From: Curvibacter sp.
Lineage (GTDB): Bacteria; Pseudomonadota; Gammaproteobacteria; Burkholderiales; Burkholderiaceae_C
NCBI GenBank assembly: GCA_003500955.1
Contig: DNQP01000221.1
Coordinates: 19,166 to 36,617, forward strand
Reading direction: 5' to 3'
Length of the DNA: 17,452 bases
The position numbers and the translations under genes are program-made. Below are positions 1 to 8,766 of the stretch, in pieces (the first letter of the stretch is position 1; the number at the start of each line of letters is the position of its first letter). Under the pieces are notes generated by a model. The model did not search any database. It saw nothing but the letters and a program-made list of their open reading frames with translations, and was not told the origin of the DNA.

Positions 1-659
1 CCCATCCACAGCGGGTATGGCGGCTCGTCGCTACGCGGGTGGTTGTTGCACAGGTACTGGTAGACGACGCGCAGATCTAGCCGGAAGTCGTAGGATCGGG
101 TGCCGCCGGCCACCACGCCGCTGCTCAGCAGCACCGCGTCATAGGGCGAACGCATGCCCGGGCCGGCGTACATCTCCGCCGCCTTGGCCGCCACATTGGC
201 GCCCCAGGACTGGCCGTGCAGCAGCGTGCGTGTGGGCTGGCCCACATGCTGCACAAAGATGCGGCGCACGCGCTCCGTGTCCTCGGCCGCGCTGCGCACG
301 GCCACCCCGCCCTGGCGGAAGACCGAGCCCGCCCAGGCGTAGCCCGCACGTACCGTGATGGCCCAGCGTTCGATGTCCTCGTCCGCGCGGCTGGCCTTGG
401 GCTCGCCCAGCGTGGGGCCGCCGTGGGCGTGCACCACCAGCATCTTGTTCCACTGCGCGGGTATGACGATGAGGTAATGGGCATTGGCCGAGTCCTGGCC
501 GCGCAGGCAGCGTGCGCCGTCGGGTGTGCCCTTCGGGCAGGCGGCGGCCTGGGGCGCGGCTTCGGGTGGGGCAGCAGAGGTGCCGGGGTTCTGGGCGCAG
601 CCGGCCAGGGCGGCCAGCAGCAGGGGCAGCGCCACGCGCTGCCAGGTGGGGAAGGTCAT
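1..659 (-). CDS. alpha/beta-hydrolase lipoprotein (3' end cut by window edge)
   Basis: This minus-strand frame is open from ATG at 659 to the left edge, giving 219 N-terminal residues without a stop. Residues 1-21 form a lipoprotein signal peptide ending in the lipobox LAGC (Cys21), so the product should be a lipid-anchored envelope protein. An HAHGGP stretch near residues 77-82 resembles an oxyanion-hole HG motif. GQSWG at 149-153 is a GxSxG nucleophile elbow with Ser151. The acid and histidine of the triad would lie in the missing part. An SD-like GGAG (minus strand, 667-670) precedes the ATG. The family is a serine hydrolase/esterase; the substrate cannot be told, and a peptidase or polyester depolymerase is possible. 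Its G/C-rich codon use differs clearly from the helicase gene beside it. Confidence 0.8.
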   Translation of the reverse strand, partial: MTFPTWQRVALPLLLAALAGCAQNPGTSAAPPEAAPQAAACPKGTPDGARCLRGQDSANAHYLIVIPAQWNKMLVVHAHGGPTLGEPKASRADEDIERWAITVRAGYAWAGSVFRQGGVAVRSAAEDTERVRRIFVQHVGQPTRTLLHGQSWGANVAAKAAEMYAGPGMRSPYDAVLLSSGVVAGGTRSYDFRLDLRVVYQYLCNNHPRSDEPPYPLWM

Positions 660-692
660 GCCTTGTCTCCGTTGTTGTTGTGGGGTGGGGCG

Positions 693-721
693 ATGCTAGA
701 GGGGCAGGCTGTAAAAAGCAA
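693..721 (-). promoter_or_regulatory. putative sigma-70 promoter of the hydrolase gene
   Basis: Read on the minus strand, TTGCTT (716-721) and TAGCAT (693-698) are separated by 17 bp. They lie 34-62 bp upstream of the hydrolase ATG at 659. The -10 and spacing are good and the -35 is modest. The rest of 660-905 holds no gene I can support; it is where base composition changes to the AT-richer defense island. Confidence 0.4.
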
Positions 722-905
722 ATTGACAGAAGCCGACGGATGGTGCGCGCGGGGCGTTGCTGCTAGGGCTGGGTGCTCAGCAAGTGTGCGGCCTGAGTTC
801 ATGTGCCTTAGTTCCAGGCGTATGAACCGTTGGAGGTTAATGGCCAGATACAGAAGTATTGAGGTGACTCAACAGCGAGCACAAGCAACTCGCTTCTAGC
901 ATCAA

Positions 906-3900
906 TCAAACCCCTTCAAGCATTTGCCACACGCGAAAGTAGTCCGCACCGCGCTGGGGGCCGAGGGCGTTTGACCATAGTTGTGCTCCGCCATCTTTCA
1001 GTGACTTTCGAGTAGCAAACGGAGTGGCTGCTGAGGTTGTGTGTTTTGCGAGAGCAATTGCCGCATTTCTTGGAACACCTGCTGAGCGAAGCGCAATTTG
1101 CTTACTGTCCCAAACTCCATATAGAACCATGGATGGAATATTGACCACAGATTTTCTAAGCTCATCAGGCAACTCCTCAAGGCCTTCCCCGATCTTCATA
1201 GCAAGCACGGATGAGAGGCCCCAAGCGGCCGTCATGGATAGCCGCTTGAAGCTGCGGACGCACTTTGCCAGCGCGTCCTCGTCTTCAGTCCCAGTCGAAA
1301 AATAACGTGCCGACAAAACTTCTAGTGACACGCCGTGAACCCAGTCCGAGAGCATGTCGGCGATACGAGACCCGTGCCCACCACCGCTCTCTACAAGTTC
1401 ATTTTTCACCTCAGGAATCGTCAATAAAACTCCCATTACATCTTGGAGCGTCTTGCTTTTTCCCGAGAAGAGTGCCGTTGGATTTACGAGGTCAGGTAGG
1501 TCACCGGCCTCGCTCAGGCGTGCGAGCGCACCACGCACGCTCTCAAAAGAAAACCCGGTGGAATCCACAAGCTTGACGACGCCCATTTGCTGTGCCATGC
1601 CTTCTGCATAGCGGCGCGTTAGCCGCAAGAGCTCATTCGCGAGGGGGACGCTTTTCTCACGGATGGACTGATAGCCAAGTGTTCCGCGCAAAACCAGTTC
1701 CACCTGATCAGCAAACTTCGAAGCGCCAACCTGTCTGAGTGTGTGGGCAATGAATTGACTAAAGTTGGACCACTCCTTCTTCCAGACCAATGCTTCTAGG
1801 CCTTTGTCTGCTGCCAGTGTGTTCAGGTCATCAACCATGCCCAATAAAGTTGAGACCAAATCAGCCATCGACCGTTTAAGGAACTGCTCACACCTTTGTT
1901 TACTTTCGGCGTCTTTGGCCGCAAGAGCCACTACACCAATCGCCTCTTGATCGACTCGTCCAACGCGCCCCGCAATGTTCCAGAAGTCAGCATATGACAT
2001 TGGCTGGCCATCTCGTGTTGGGGGGTATATCGAAGAAATGACAAGGTTGGCTATTGGAAAATTCACGCCTTGCGCCAGTGTTGTCGTTGCGCACAAGGCG
2101 GTGAGAGCTTGTTTCTCGAAAAGATACTCGATTGCCTGTGCCACCTCCTCAGGAAGTCCGGCGTGATGTACACCGATACCTTGCCCCAAGAGATTCTCGA
2201 GAGGGGATGAGGCTCCCAGTTCGTAGGTTGCAAACCGTGCCACGGCGCCGCAGATATCTTTGTTTTCAGCAGAAAGCTCCGAAGTCTGAGCAAGCTCTTC
2301 GGCACAGGCCCATGTTTGCGAGACTGTTCGACACAACAAGACCGTTGGCCCTCGATTCGACAAAACTTGAGCCGCAGCCGTAGATAAGCTTCCTGCGTTG
2401 GTGCTTAACTTAGATACTGTCAGACCCAGTTCGGGCGAAACCCCCTCGAGCTTCAATACATCATCGAGATGGAGGGTTGCTTTCCGAGTTGCGATAGGTT
2501 CAAAGTTCAAAAACCCAGCAGGCTCTCCGCGTTTAAACTCGGATTTATCCGGAGGCGTGACAATTCCAATGATGCGGTCATTTGGCACCCATTCCGCTTC
2601 AATGGAGTAGTCTTTAAAACTTTCATTGTCTAGCCATTGAGCAACCTGTTTTGCATTACTGATAAAGGGTGTGAGTAATAGGAATCGCGCACTCACATGT
2701 TCACGATTGACGATGGAAAGCAATAGCTCAAGCTTGATTGCGCGCTCACCCTTGGCGCCCAGCCCATGTGCCTCATCCACGACAACGAGTGCCAAACGAC
2801 CTAATTGTGAAGAGAGCTCTTCCCGACGGATCAAGAGGTCTAGTTTTTCTGGCGTGCAGACCAATACATCGACTGGAGGTCCATCAACTTCGGTATCCTT
2901 CGGCGACAATGCAGATAACTCAATGGTGTCAAACTCTAGGGCTGGTGATAGCCGCTCCACACGCTTATTCAATGGCGCGAAGTCCCGCCGGAGCCTGCTT
3001 GTGACCTGATTCACAAGTGCACGTGTTGGCGCCACGTATGCAACCCACCCTCGTTCCGAACCCAAGTCATTCAAACTCTGCAGTATTCCAAACTGGGCAA
3101 GTAAAGTTTTTCCACTTGATGTCGGAAAATTAACAACAACAGAGCGGTGGACGTTCGACGCTAATCCCTGGCCTCTCAGGGCCTCTCTTTGCGGTGGGAG
3201 CAGTTGGAAAAGGGGTTGCGCAGGGCGAGAAATCAGATTTTCGGCAAATTGCCGAGTCAAGAAGTTCGCGCCGCGCGTAGCGGCCCTAAGTGAGCCGTAA
3301 GCTAAGCAGTGCGCTGTGGGGCGCAACAGGAAAATGATGTCAATGTTGAAAACATTTCCCGCTTTGTCCAATACCCCCATGACTCGATCAAAGTACATAT
3401 CGAGCTGCGCATTAATGTCACCTGCCCCGTCGGCAGTTCCCCTCTCAAGGTATTCGGAAAGCCGCTCTGCGGCCGTTCCAAGGGAGTAAAACCCCATCAA
3501 CTCCAAAGCGGCCTGCCGAGCGGCTGTTTTATCGTCAAGGGACTCTAGAAAGACACCCTCATAGATGACCTGTTTTGCGCGAAGCTCAGCCAATGCCATT
3601 CGAGACTGACGGACATCCTCTGTGGATCGATGACGTAATAGACCTAGCCAGCTTGTCCAAACGCTTTGCCGGGTGAATTCCAGCCAGTTGTCACTAGGTT
3701 GACATTCAACTTCTAGTGACGCAAATTCCAATAGCTTGCGCCCATCCTGAGGCACGTCCGCAAGTATGGCCAAGCTGGCGGTTCTTAACCACCAAGCCAG
3801 CTGACAGTTCTTGGTTTTTGAGGTGGATTGTGCGTCTCGAAGAAGCACGAAGGCGCGTTTCGCAGCGTCCTTCTGTGTTTGCGTGAGTCGGGTCGCTCCC

Positions 3901-4055
3901 TCAAGGGCATCCCAAGTCAGGAGCTCGGCAACAAGCGTTGCGTACTCATTGATGGGTTCAACCGAAATTGCGGCCCCTATGGCCGTGACTACCCGCCTGC
4001 GCATTGCTTGCACATATGCGGTTTCAATTGAGGGGAAATTGGTTGGCGAGACCAC
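906..4055 (-). CDS. hamB: HamB-like Ski2-type DEAH helicase of a Hachiman defense system
   Basis: The product is 1049 residues, an SF2 helicase. Visible motifs, in order, are Walker A PTSSGKT (311-317), APTRALVNQ (motif Ia, 342-350), TPEKLD (401-406), DEAH (427-430), the GVHHAGLP and TTLAQGVNFP segments (628-667) typical of Ski2/Hel308-like enzymes, and AGRVGR motif VI (695-700). About 300 mostly helical residues precede the helicase core and about 350 follow it. The gene lies 8 bp after the stop of the nuclease-like gene, so translation is probably coupled. The start is GTG at 4055 with no clear SD; a downstream ATG (residue 18) is an alternative. In Hachiman, HamB is a DNA helicase partnered with the HamA nuclease. 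Here the role is inferred from architecture and gene pairing. Codon use is visibly more AT-rich than in flanking genes, suggesting horizontal transfer. Confidence 0.8.
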   Translation of the reverse strand: MVSPTNFPSIETAYVQAMRRRVVTAIGAAISVEPINEYATLVAELLTWDALEGATRLTQTQKDAAKRAFVLLRDAQSTSKTKNCQLAWWLRTASLAILADVPQDGRKLLEFASLEVECQPSDNWLEFTRQSVWTSWLGLLRHRSTEDVRQSRMALAELRAKQVIYEGVFLESLDDKTAARQAALELMGFYSLGTAAERLSEYLERGTADGAGDINAQLDMYFDRVMGVLDKAGNVFNIDIIFLLRPTAHCLAYGSLRAATRGANFLTRQFAENLISRPAQPLFQLLPPQREALRGQGLASNVHRSVVVNFPTSSGKTLLAQFGILQSLNDLGSERGWVAYVAPTRALVNQVTSRLRRDFAPLNKRVERLSPALEFDTIELSALSPKDTEVDGPPVDVLVCTPEKLDLLIRREELSSQLGRLALVVVDEAHGLGAKGERAIKLELLLSIVNREHVSARFLLLTPFISNAKQVAQWLDNESFKDYSIEAEWVPNDRIIGIVTPPDKSEFKRGEPAGFLNFEPIATRKATLHLDDVLKLEGVSPELGLTVSKLSTNAGSLSTAAAQVLSNRGPTVLLCRTVSQTWACAEELAQTSELSAENKDICGAVARFATYELGASSPLENLLGQGIGVHHAGLPEEVAQAIEYLFEKQALTALCATTTLAQGVNFPIANLVISSIYPPTRDGQPMSYADFWNIAGRVGRVDQEAIGVVALAAKDAESKQRCEQFLKRSMADLVSTLLGMVDDLNTLAADKGLEALVWKKEWSNFSQFIAHTLRQVGASKFADQVELVLRGTLGYQSIREKSVPLANELLRLTRRYAEGMAQQMGVVKLVDSTGFSFESVRGALARLSEAGDLPDLVNPTALFSGKSKTLQDVMGVLLTIPEVKNELVESGGGHGSRIADMLSDWVHGVSLEVLSARYFSTGTEDEDALAKCVRSFKRLSMTAAWGLSSVLAMKIGEGLEELPDELRKSVVNIPSMVLYGVWDSKQIALRSAGVPRNAAIALAKHTTSAATPFATRKSLKDGGAQLWSNALGPQRGADYFRVWQMLEGV

Positions 4056-4063
4056 GGTATGTA

Positions 4064-4867
4064 CTAGGTGGGTTGACAGTGTACCAACCAGTCGTCGGTC
4101 GAGAGGCCGGTGTGAAGAACATATAGCGAGCAGGGTTGCGACGTCGGTATGGCAGCCTGTAATTTGCTGGCTGGACCAGAGACATCAGACTGATTTGGTG
4201 ACGTTGTTCGGACTAGGACGCCAATCAACTTGTATTTTCCAGTTGCCAGAGTTTTTAGTGCTTCTATGTGAAGCGCCTCTGCGGGCGATCCCTTCGCGCG
4301 TGCCTGAAGGTAAAACAGGAGCTGCCGTTGAATGGCGGAATCCAGTGCTAGCCGCACAAGCTGGGCTGGCATCCCTGAATCTGTATGAGTCATCACGGAA
4401 GGGGGTGCAGCTTTCTGGCCTGACGCCTTAACCTCACCGAAAATGAAATCCGCTCCTCCGGCTCCATTCGGGACATAGCCCGCAATATCCGCGCCAGGGT
4501 GACTTCCCTTGGGTGTGCGTAAATCCCGCCTTCTATTCGTCGGAAGATAAACGCCGAAGCGCTCCATCAGGAAAAGGTCTGCTATACCCTCGCCAACGTC
4601 TCCATCGGTAGCCTGAGGCGGTGACGCTTGGACATAGGCCTCCAGCCGCGTTGTATCAAAGCCATCGCTCCTGATGGCGGTAATGGTGTCCAGAAAATCC
4701 AGCTTCATTGGCTGGTCGTAAACTCGTTTGGCGACATCGCCTTTTATCCATTGCTGGCATGCTGTTTCGTCTGTGACGGTAAATGCGGAGCAGGCAATGT
4801 GGCCATTGCTGAACTGATAGGTCGGCGTGGGCGAAAAAGGGATGGGCATGTCCGGAGTAGGACTCAT
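4064..4867 (-). CDS. hamA: HamA-like (DUF1837) nuclease of a Hachiman defense system
   Basis: The product is 267 residues with no signal peptide, so cytoplasmic. A PD-(D/E)xK-like arrangement is visible: GEG with Glu93 in an amphipathic helix, HPGAD with Asp127, and a hydrophobic strand leading to GEVKAS with Glu145 and Lys147. Size, the ExK motif and the immediately downstream large helicase gene match Hachiman HamA (DUF1837), in which an E-x-K pair is catalytic. The family name comes from this pattern, not from a database search. The ATG at 4867 was chosen as the longest frame; the ATG at residue 7 is possible, and neither has a strong SD. The gene opens the two-gene operon. The upstream DNA is rich in inverted repeats, suggesting tight regulation. 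Another nuclease-helicase defense pair is the main alternative. Confidence 0.75.
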   Translation of the reverse strand: MSPTPDMPIPFSPTPTYQFSNGHIACSAFTVTDETACQQWIKGDVAKRVYDQPMKLDFLDTITAIRSDGFDTTRLEAYVQASPPQATDGDVGEGIADLFLMERFGVYLPTNRRRDLRTPKGSHPGADIAGYVPNGAGGADFIFGEVKASGQKAAPPSVMTHTDSGMPAQLVRLALDSAIQRQLLFYLQARAKGSPAEALHIEALKTLATGKYKLIGVLVRTTSPNQSDVSGPASKLQAAIPTSQPCSLYVLHTGLSTDDWLVHCQPT

Positions 4868-4893
4868 TAACTGTGGTTCTGAGTGCAGTAAGA

Positions 4894-4973
4894 ATATGCC
4901 TATCCATTCTTATGGGTTTGCAGGATATGTCTATCCCCCATTTGGGGGATATTGAAAGTGCCCCCTATCCTGC
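4894..4973. promoter_or_regulatory. repeat-dense control region upstream of hamA
   Basis: A nearly perfect palindrome (arms TATCCCCCA and TGGGGGATA around TT, 4932-4951) lies inside a wider inverted repeat (GCAGGATA at 4920-4927, TATCCTGC at 4966-4973). The pentamer TATCC/GGATA occurs five times (4901, 4923, 4932, 4947, 4966). A 23-bp imperfect direct repeat starts at 4894 and again at 4925, 31 bp (about three helical turns) apart. On the minus strand a TAGACA -35-like hexamer overlaps the palindrome, but no convincing -10 follows. This is probably an operator/promoter region of hamAB; the regulator is not in the window. Confidence 0.55.
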
Positions 4974-5041
4974 GAAGCGGGCGTTCAATAGCGGTCGCAA
5001 ACTACCGTAATGGGTTGAAAGTCGCAGTCGATCACGCAACA

Positions 5042-5065
5042 AAAAACCGCCCGAAGGCGGTTTTT
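5042..5065 (-). terminator. intrinsic terminator downstream of htpG
   Basis: The inverted repeat has arms AAAAACCGCC and GGCGGTTTTT around a CGAA loop, 18 bp past the htpG stop. A U-run follows the stem in the htpG direction. It is symmetric and could also stop plus-strand transcription. Confidence 0.85.
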
Positions 5066-5082
5066 GTTTGGCGTGCAGCGAA

Positions 5083-7017
<1,935 letters not shown>

Positions 7018-7071
7018 GGCTGGAGATGACAGTACAAAACAAGGAGCCGGCAGCGCCGGCAAAACCGGGAA

Positions 7072-7097
7072 TTATGGGCGGGGGCCGGGGTTTCAAG
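7072..7097 (-). promoter_or_regulatory. sigma-32 (heat-shock) promoter of htpG
   Basis: On the minus strand CTTGAAA (7091-7097) is followed after 11 bp by GCCCATAA (7072-7079). This is close to the RpoH consensus CTTGAAA / CCCCATNT at an accepted spacing. Transcription would start near 7065, about 48 nt before the htpG ATG. The -35 lies in the loop of a GC hairpin (7085-7103) just after the rluF stop, which may double as a weak rluF terminator, although no U-run follows it. Confidence 0.72.
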
Positions 7098-7113
7098 CCC
7101 CGGGGCAGGGGCG

Positions 7114-8028
7114 TCAGAACTTCTCGTGCGGCGCAAGGTAGCGCCACTGGCCCACGGGCAGGTTGCCCAGCATGACGCGGCCGATGCGCACGCGCTTGAG
7201 GCCCACGACCTTGAGGCCCACCAGTTCACACATGCGGCGGATCTGCCGCTTCTTGCCTTCGGTCAGCACAAAGCGCAGCTGCTCGGGGTTCTCCCAGTCC
7301 ACCTTGGCGGGCTTGAGGGCCTGGCCGTCCAGGCTCAGGCCGTGGCGCAGCCGGGCCAATTGGCTGGGCGGGAAGACGGCCTGCACATTGGTAGAGACGG
7401 GGTCGTGCTCGTGGATGGTCTGCAGTTCGGTGGGCGCGCTGGCTGCGGCCGGAGTGCCCAGGTAGACCACGCGCACCAGGTATTCCTTTTCCATCGTCGA
7501 GTCTTCGCCGATCAGCTGGCGCGCCACGCGGCCGTCCTGCGTGAGGACCAGCAGGCCGGTGGAATCGATGTCGAGCCGGCCCGAGGGGGCCAAGCCCTTG
7601 AGCTGGCTGCCGTTGAAGCGGATGGGCGCGCGGTCTTCGCGCCAGCGGTTCTGCGCCTGCACCAGCACCACGGCGGGCTCGTGCCCGTCCTCGGCCTGGC
7701 CGCTGACGTAGCCTATGGGTTTGTTGAGCAGGATGGTGACCTGCGTGGCCTGCTGGTTCTGGGCCTGCTTGTCGATCTCGATGCGGTCGGTGGGCCCCAC
7801 CTGCTGGCCCATCTCGGCGACTTTGCCGTTGACCTTGACCCAGCCGTTCTCCACCCAGGCGTCGGCCTCACGGCGCGAGCACAGGCCGAGCTCGGCCATG
7901 CGCTTGTTGATGCGGCTGGTGGCACTGCTGCCGGCGGGCGCGCCCGGCTTGGGCGCAGCCGCGCCTTCGGGGCGCGGCGCACGGCGCAGGGGGCCGGCGG
8001 GCTTGCCGGGGGGGAAGTCGTTGCTCAT
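7114..8028 (-). CDS. rluF: 23S rRNA pseudouridine synthase, RluF-like
   Basis: The product is 304 residues. A proline/alanine-rich N-terminus (1-38) precedes an S4 RNA-binding domain (about 39-85: INKRMAELGLCSRREAD and KVNGK). The RsuA/RluB/RluE/RluF-type catalytic domain follows. The catalytic aspartate lies in GRLD (Asp153), followed by STGLLVLTQDG and the C-terminal KRQIRRMCELVGLKVVGLKR segment. The S4 domain and this C-terminal motif fit RluF, which makes pseudouridine 2604 in E. coli 23S rRNA; RluB is the closest alternative. The ATG at 8028 opens the frame, with no strong SD. The protein lacks E. coli RluF's long basic tail. Confidence 0.88.
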   Translation of the reverse strand: MSNDFPPGKPAGPLRRAPRPEGAAAPKPGAPAGSSATSRINKRMAELGLCSRREADAWVENGWVKVNGKVAEMGQQVGPTDRIEIDKQAQNQQATQVTILLNKPIGYVSGQAEDGHEPAVVLVQAQNRWREDRAPIRFNGSQLKGLAPSGRLDIDSTGLLVLTQDGRVARQLIGEDSTMEKEYLVRVVYLGTPAAASAPTELQTIHEHDPVSTNVQAVFPPSQLARLRHGLSLDGQALKPAKVDWENPEQLRFVLTEGKKRQIRRMCELVGLKVVGLKRVRIGRVMLGNLPVGQWRYLAPHEKF

Positions 8029-8068
8029 GGGGCGCCCATTTTAGGCGTCCATCTCTCTCCGCTCCGCC

Positions 8069-8102
8069 TGAGCCTGTCAAAGGCTGCGTTTCGACAGGCT
8101 CA
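8069..8102. repeat. intergenic inverted repeat (TTCGACAGGCTCA type)
   Basis: The arms TGAGCCTGTCAAA (8069-8081) and TTCGACAGGCTCA (8090-8102) match at 12 of 13 positions around an 8-nt loop. GTCCAT (8047-8052) and ATGGAC (8113-8118) form an outer pair. Dispersed repeats with this core are frequent between genes of Comamonadaceae. It sits right after the stop of the cytochrome gene and may serve as its terminator. Confidence 0.7.
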
Positions 8103-8118
8103 ACGCGAACGGATGGAC

Positions 8119-8697
8119 TCAGGGTTGTTTACCGAAATGTGCGAGGAAGTGCGCCATGTCATCAAGCTGGGCGTTGCTGAAACCGCGCAGCGCATTGGTC
8201 ATGACGGTGTCGCGGCCTGGGCCGGGCTTGTCGCGGTATTCGAGCATGACCTCGCGCAGAAAAGTTTCGTGCTGGCCGGCCAGGCGCGGGATCTGGTCGC
8301 GGCCTTGGTAGGTTGGCAGGTGGCAGCTGCCGCACAGGCTGGTGGCGGCCAGCTCCTTGCCGCGCTGGTAGCGCGCCACGTCTACGGAACCGGGCATGGG
8401 CGCGGGCGTCTGTGCGGCGTAGTACTTGGCGAGTTCGATCAAGGCGGCGTCGTCCAGGCCGTCGAGCACGCCCTTCATGGGCGGGATGTCGCGCAGCCCT
8501 TCGCGGATGAGAACGAGCTGGTTCTCCATGAAGATGCGCGGCTGCCCAGCGAGCGAGGGGAATTGCGGGATCTGCGAGTTGCCTTGCGGCCCGTGGCAGG
8601 AGGCACAGAGCTCCAGACGCGGGGGCTGCTGGGCCGTGGCGCACACGCTGGCGGTGAACAGCAGGGCGGCGAGCAAGGTGTGGAGAAAGGTCTTCAT
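8119..8697 (-). CDS. diheme cytochrome c (c4-like), periplasmic
   Basis: The product is 192 residues. A Sec signal peptide covers about residues 1-22. Two c-type heme sites are visible: CASCH (31-35) and CGSCH (122-126). Each is followed by a class I cytochrome fold with a SLAGQP/RLAGQ motif. The likely axial methionines are near Met74 (PPMKG) and Met156 (DTVMTNAL). Two tandem class I domains of this size match cytochrome c4, a periplasmic electron carrier to terminal oxidases. The gene lies directly downstream of a PQQ-dehydrogenase gene, with only an intrinsic terminator between them, so it is the likely electron acceptor of that enzyme. The ATG at 8697 has no good SD and lies 17 nt past the terminator U-run, leaving no room for a separate promoter in the gap. 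Confidence 0.9.
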   Translation of the reverse strand: MKTFLHTLLAALLFTASVCATAQQPPRLELCASCHGPQGNSQIPQFPSLAGQPRIFMENQLVLIREGLRDIPPMKGVLDGLDDAALIELAKYYAAQTPAPMPGSVDVARYQRGKELAATSLCGSCHLPTYQGRDQIPRLAGQHETFLREVMLEYRDKPGPGRDTVMTNALRGFSNAQLDDMAHFLAHFGKQP

Positions 8698-8714
8698 GAT
8701 GAGGGTCTGTCAGG

Positions 8715-8744
8715 AAAAAAAGCAGGGCCCGCGAGGGCCCTGCT
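8715..8744 (-). terminator. intrinsic terminator between dehydrogenase 1 and cytochrome c4
   Basis: Perfect 10-bp arms AGCAGGGCCC (8721-8730) and GGGCCCTGCT (8735-8744) surround a 4-nt loop. In the minus direction a run of seven T follows. It stands 17 nt before the cytochrome ATG. Confidence 0.9.
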
Positions 8745-8766
8745 TGTGCTTGGCAAGCGCCGTGGC

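Noticed and set aside
660..905. Possible small gene or terminator between hamB and the hydrolase gene
   Set aside because: No frame has an SD plus a plausible protein, and no hairpin with a U-run was found after hamB. Only the putative hydrolase promoter could be supported.
7018..7062. Longer N-terminus for HtpG starting at 7062
   Set aside because: The extension is not typical of the family and would begin within a few bases of the predicted sigma-32 transcription start.
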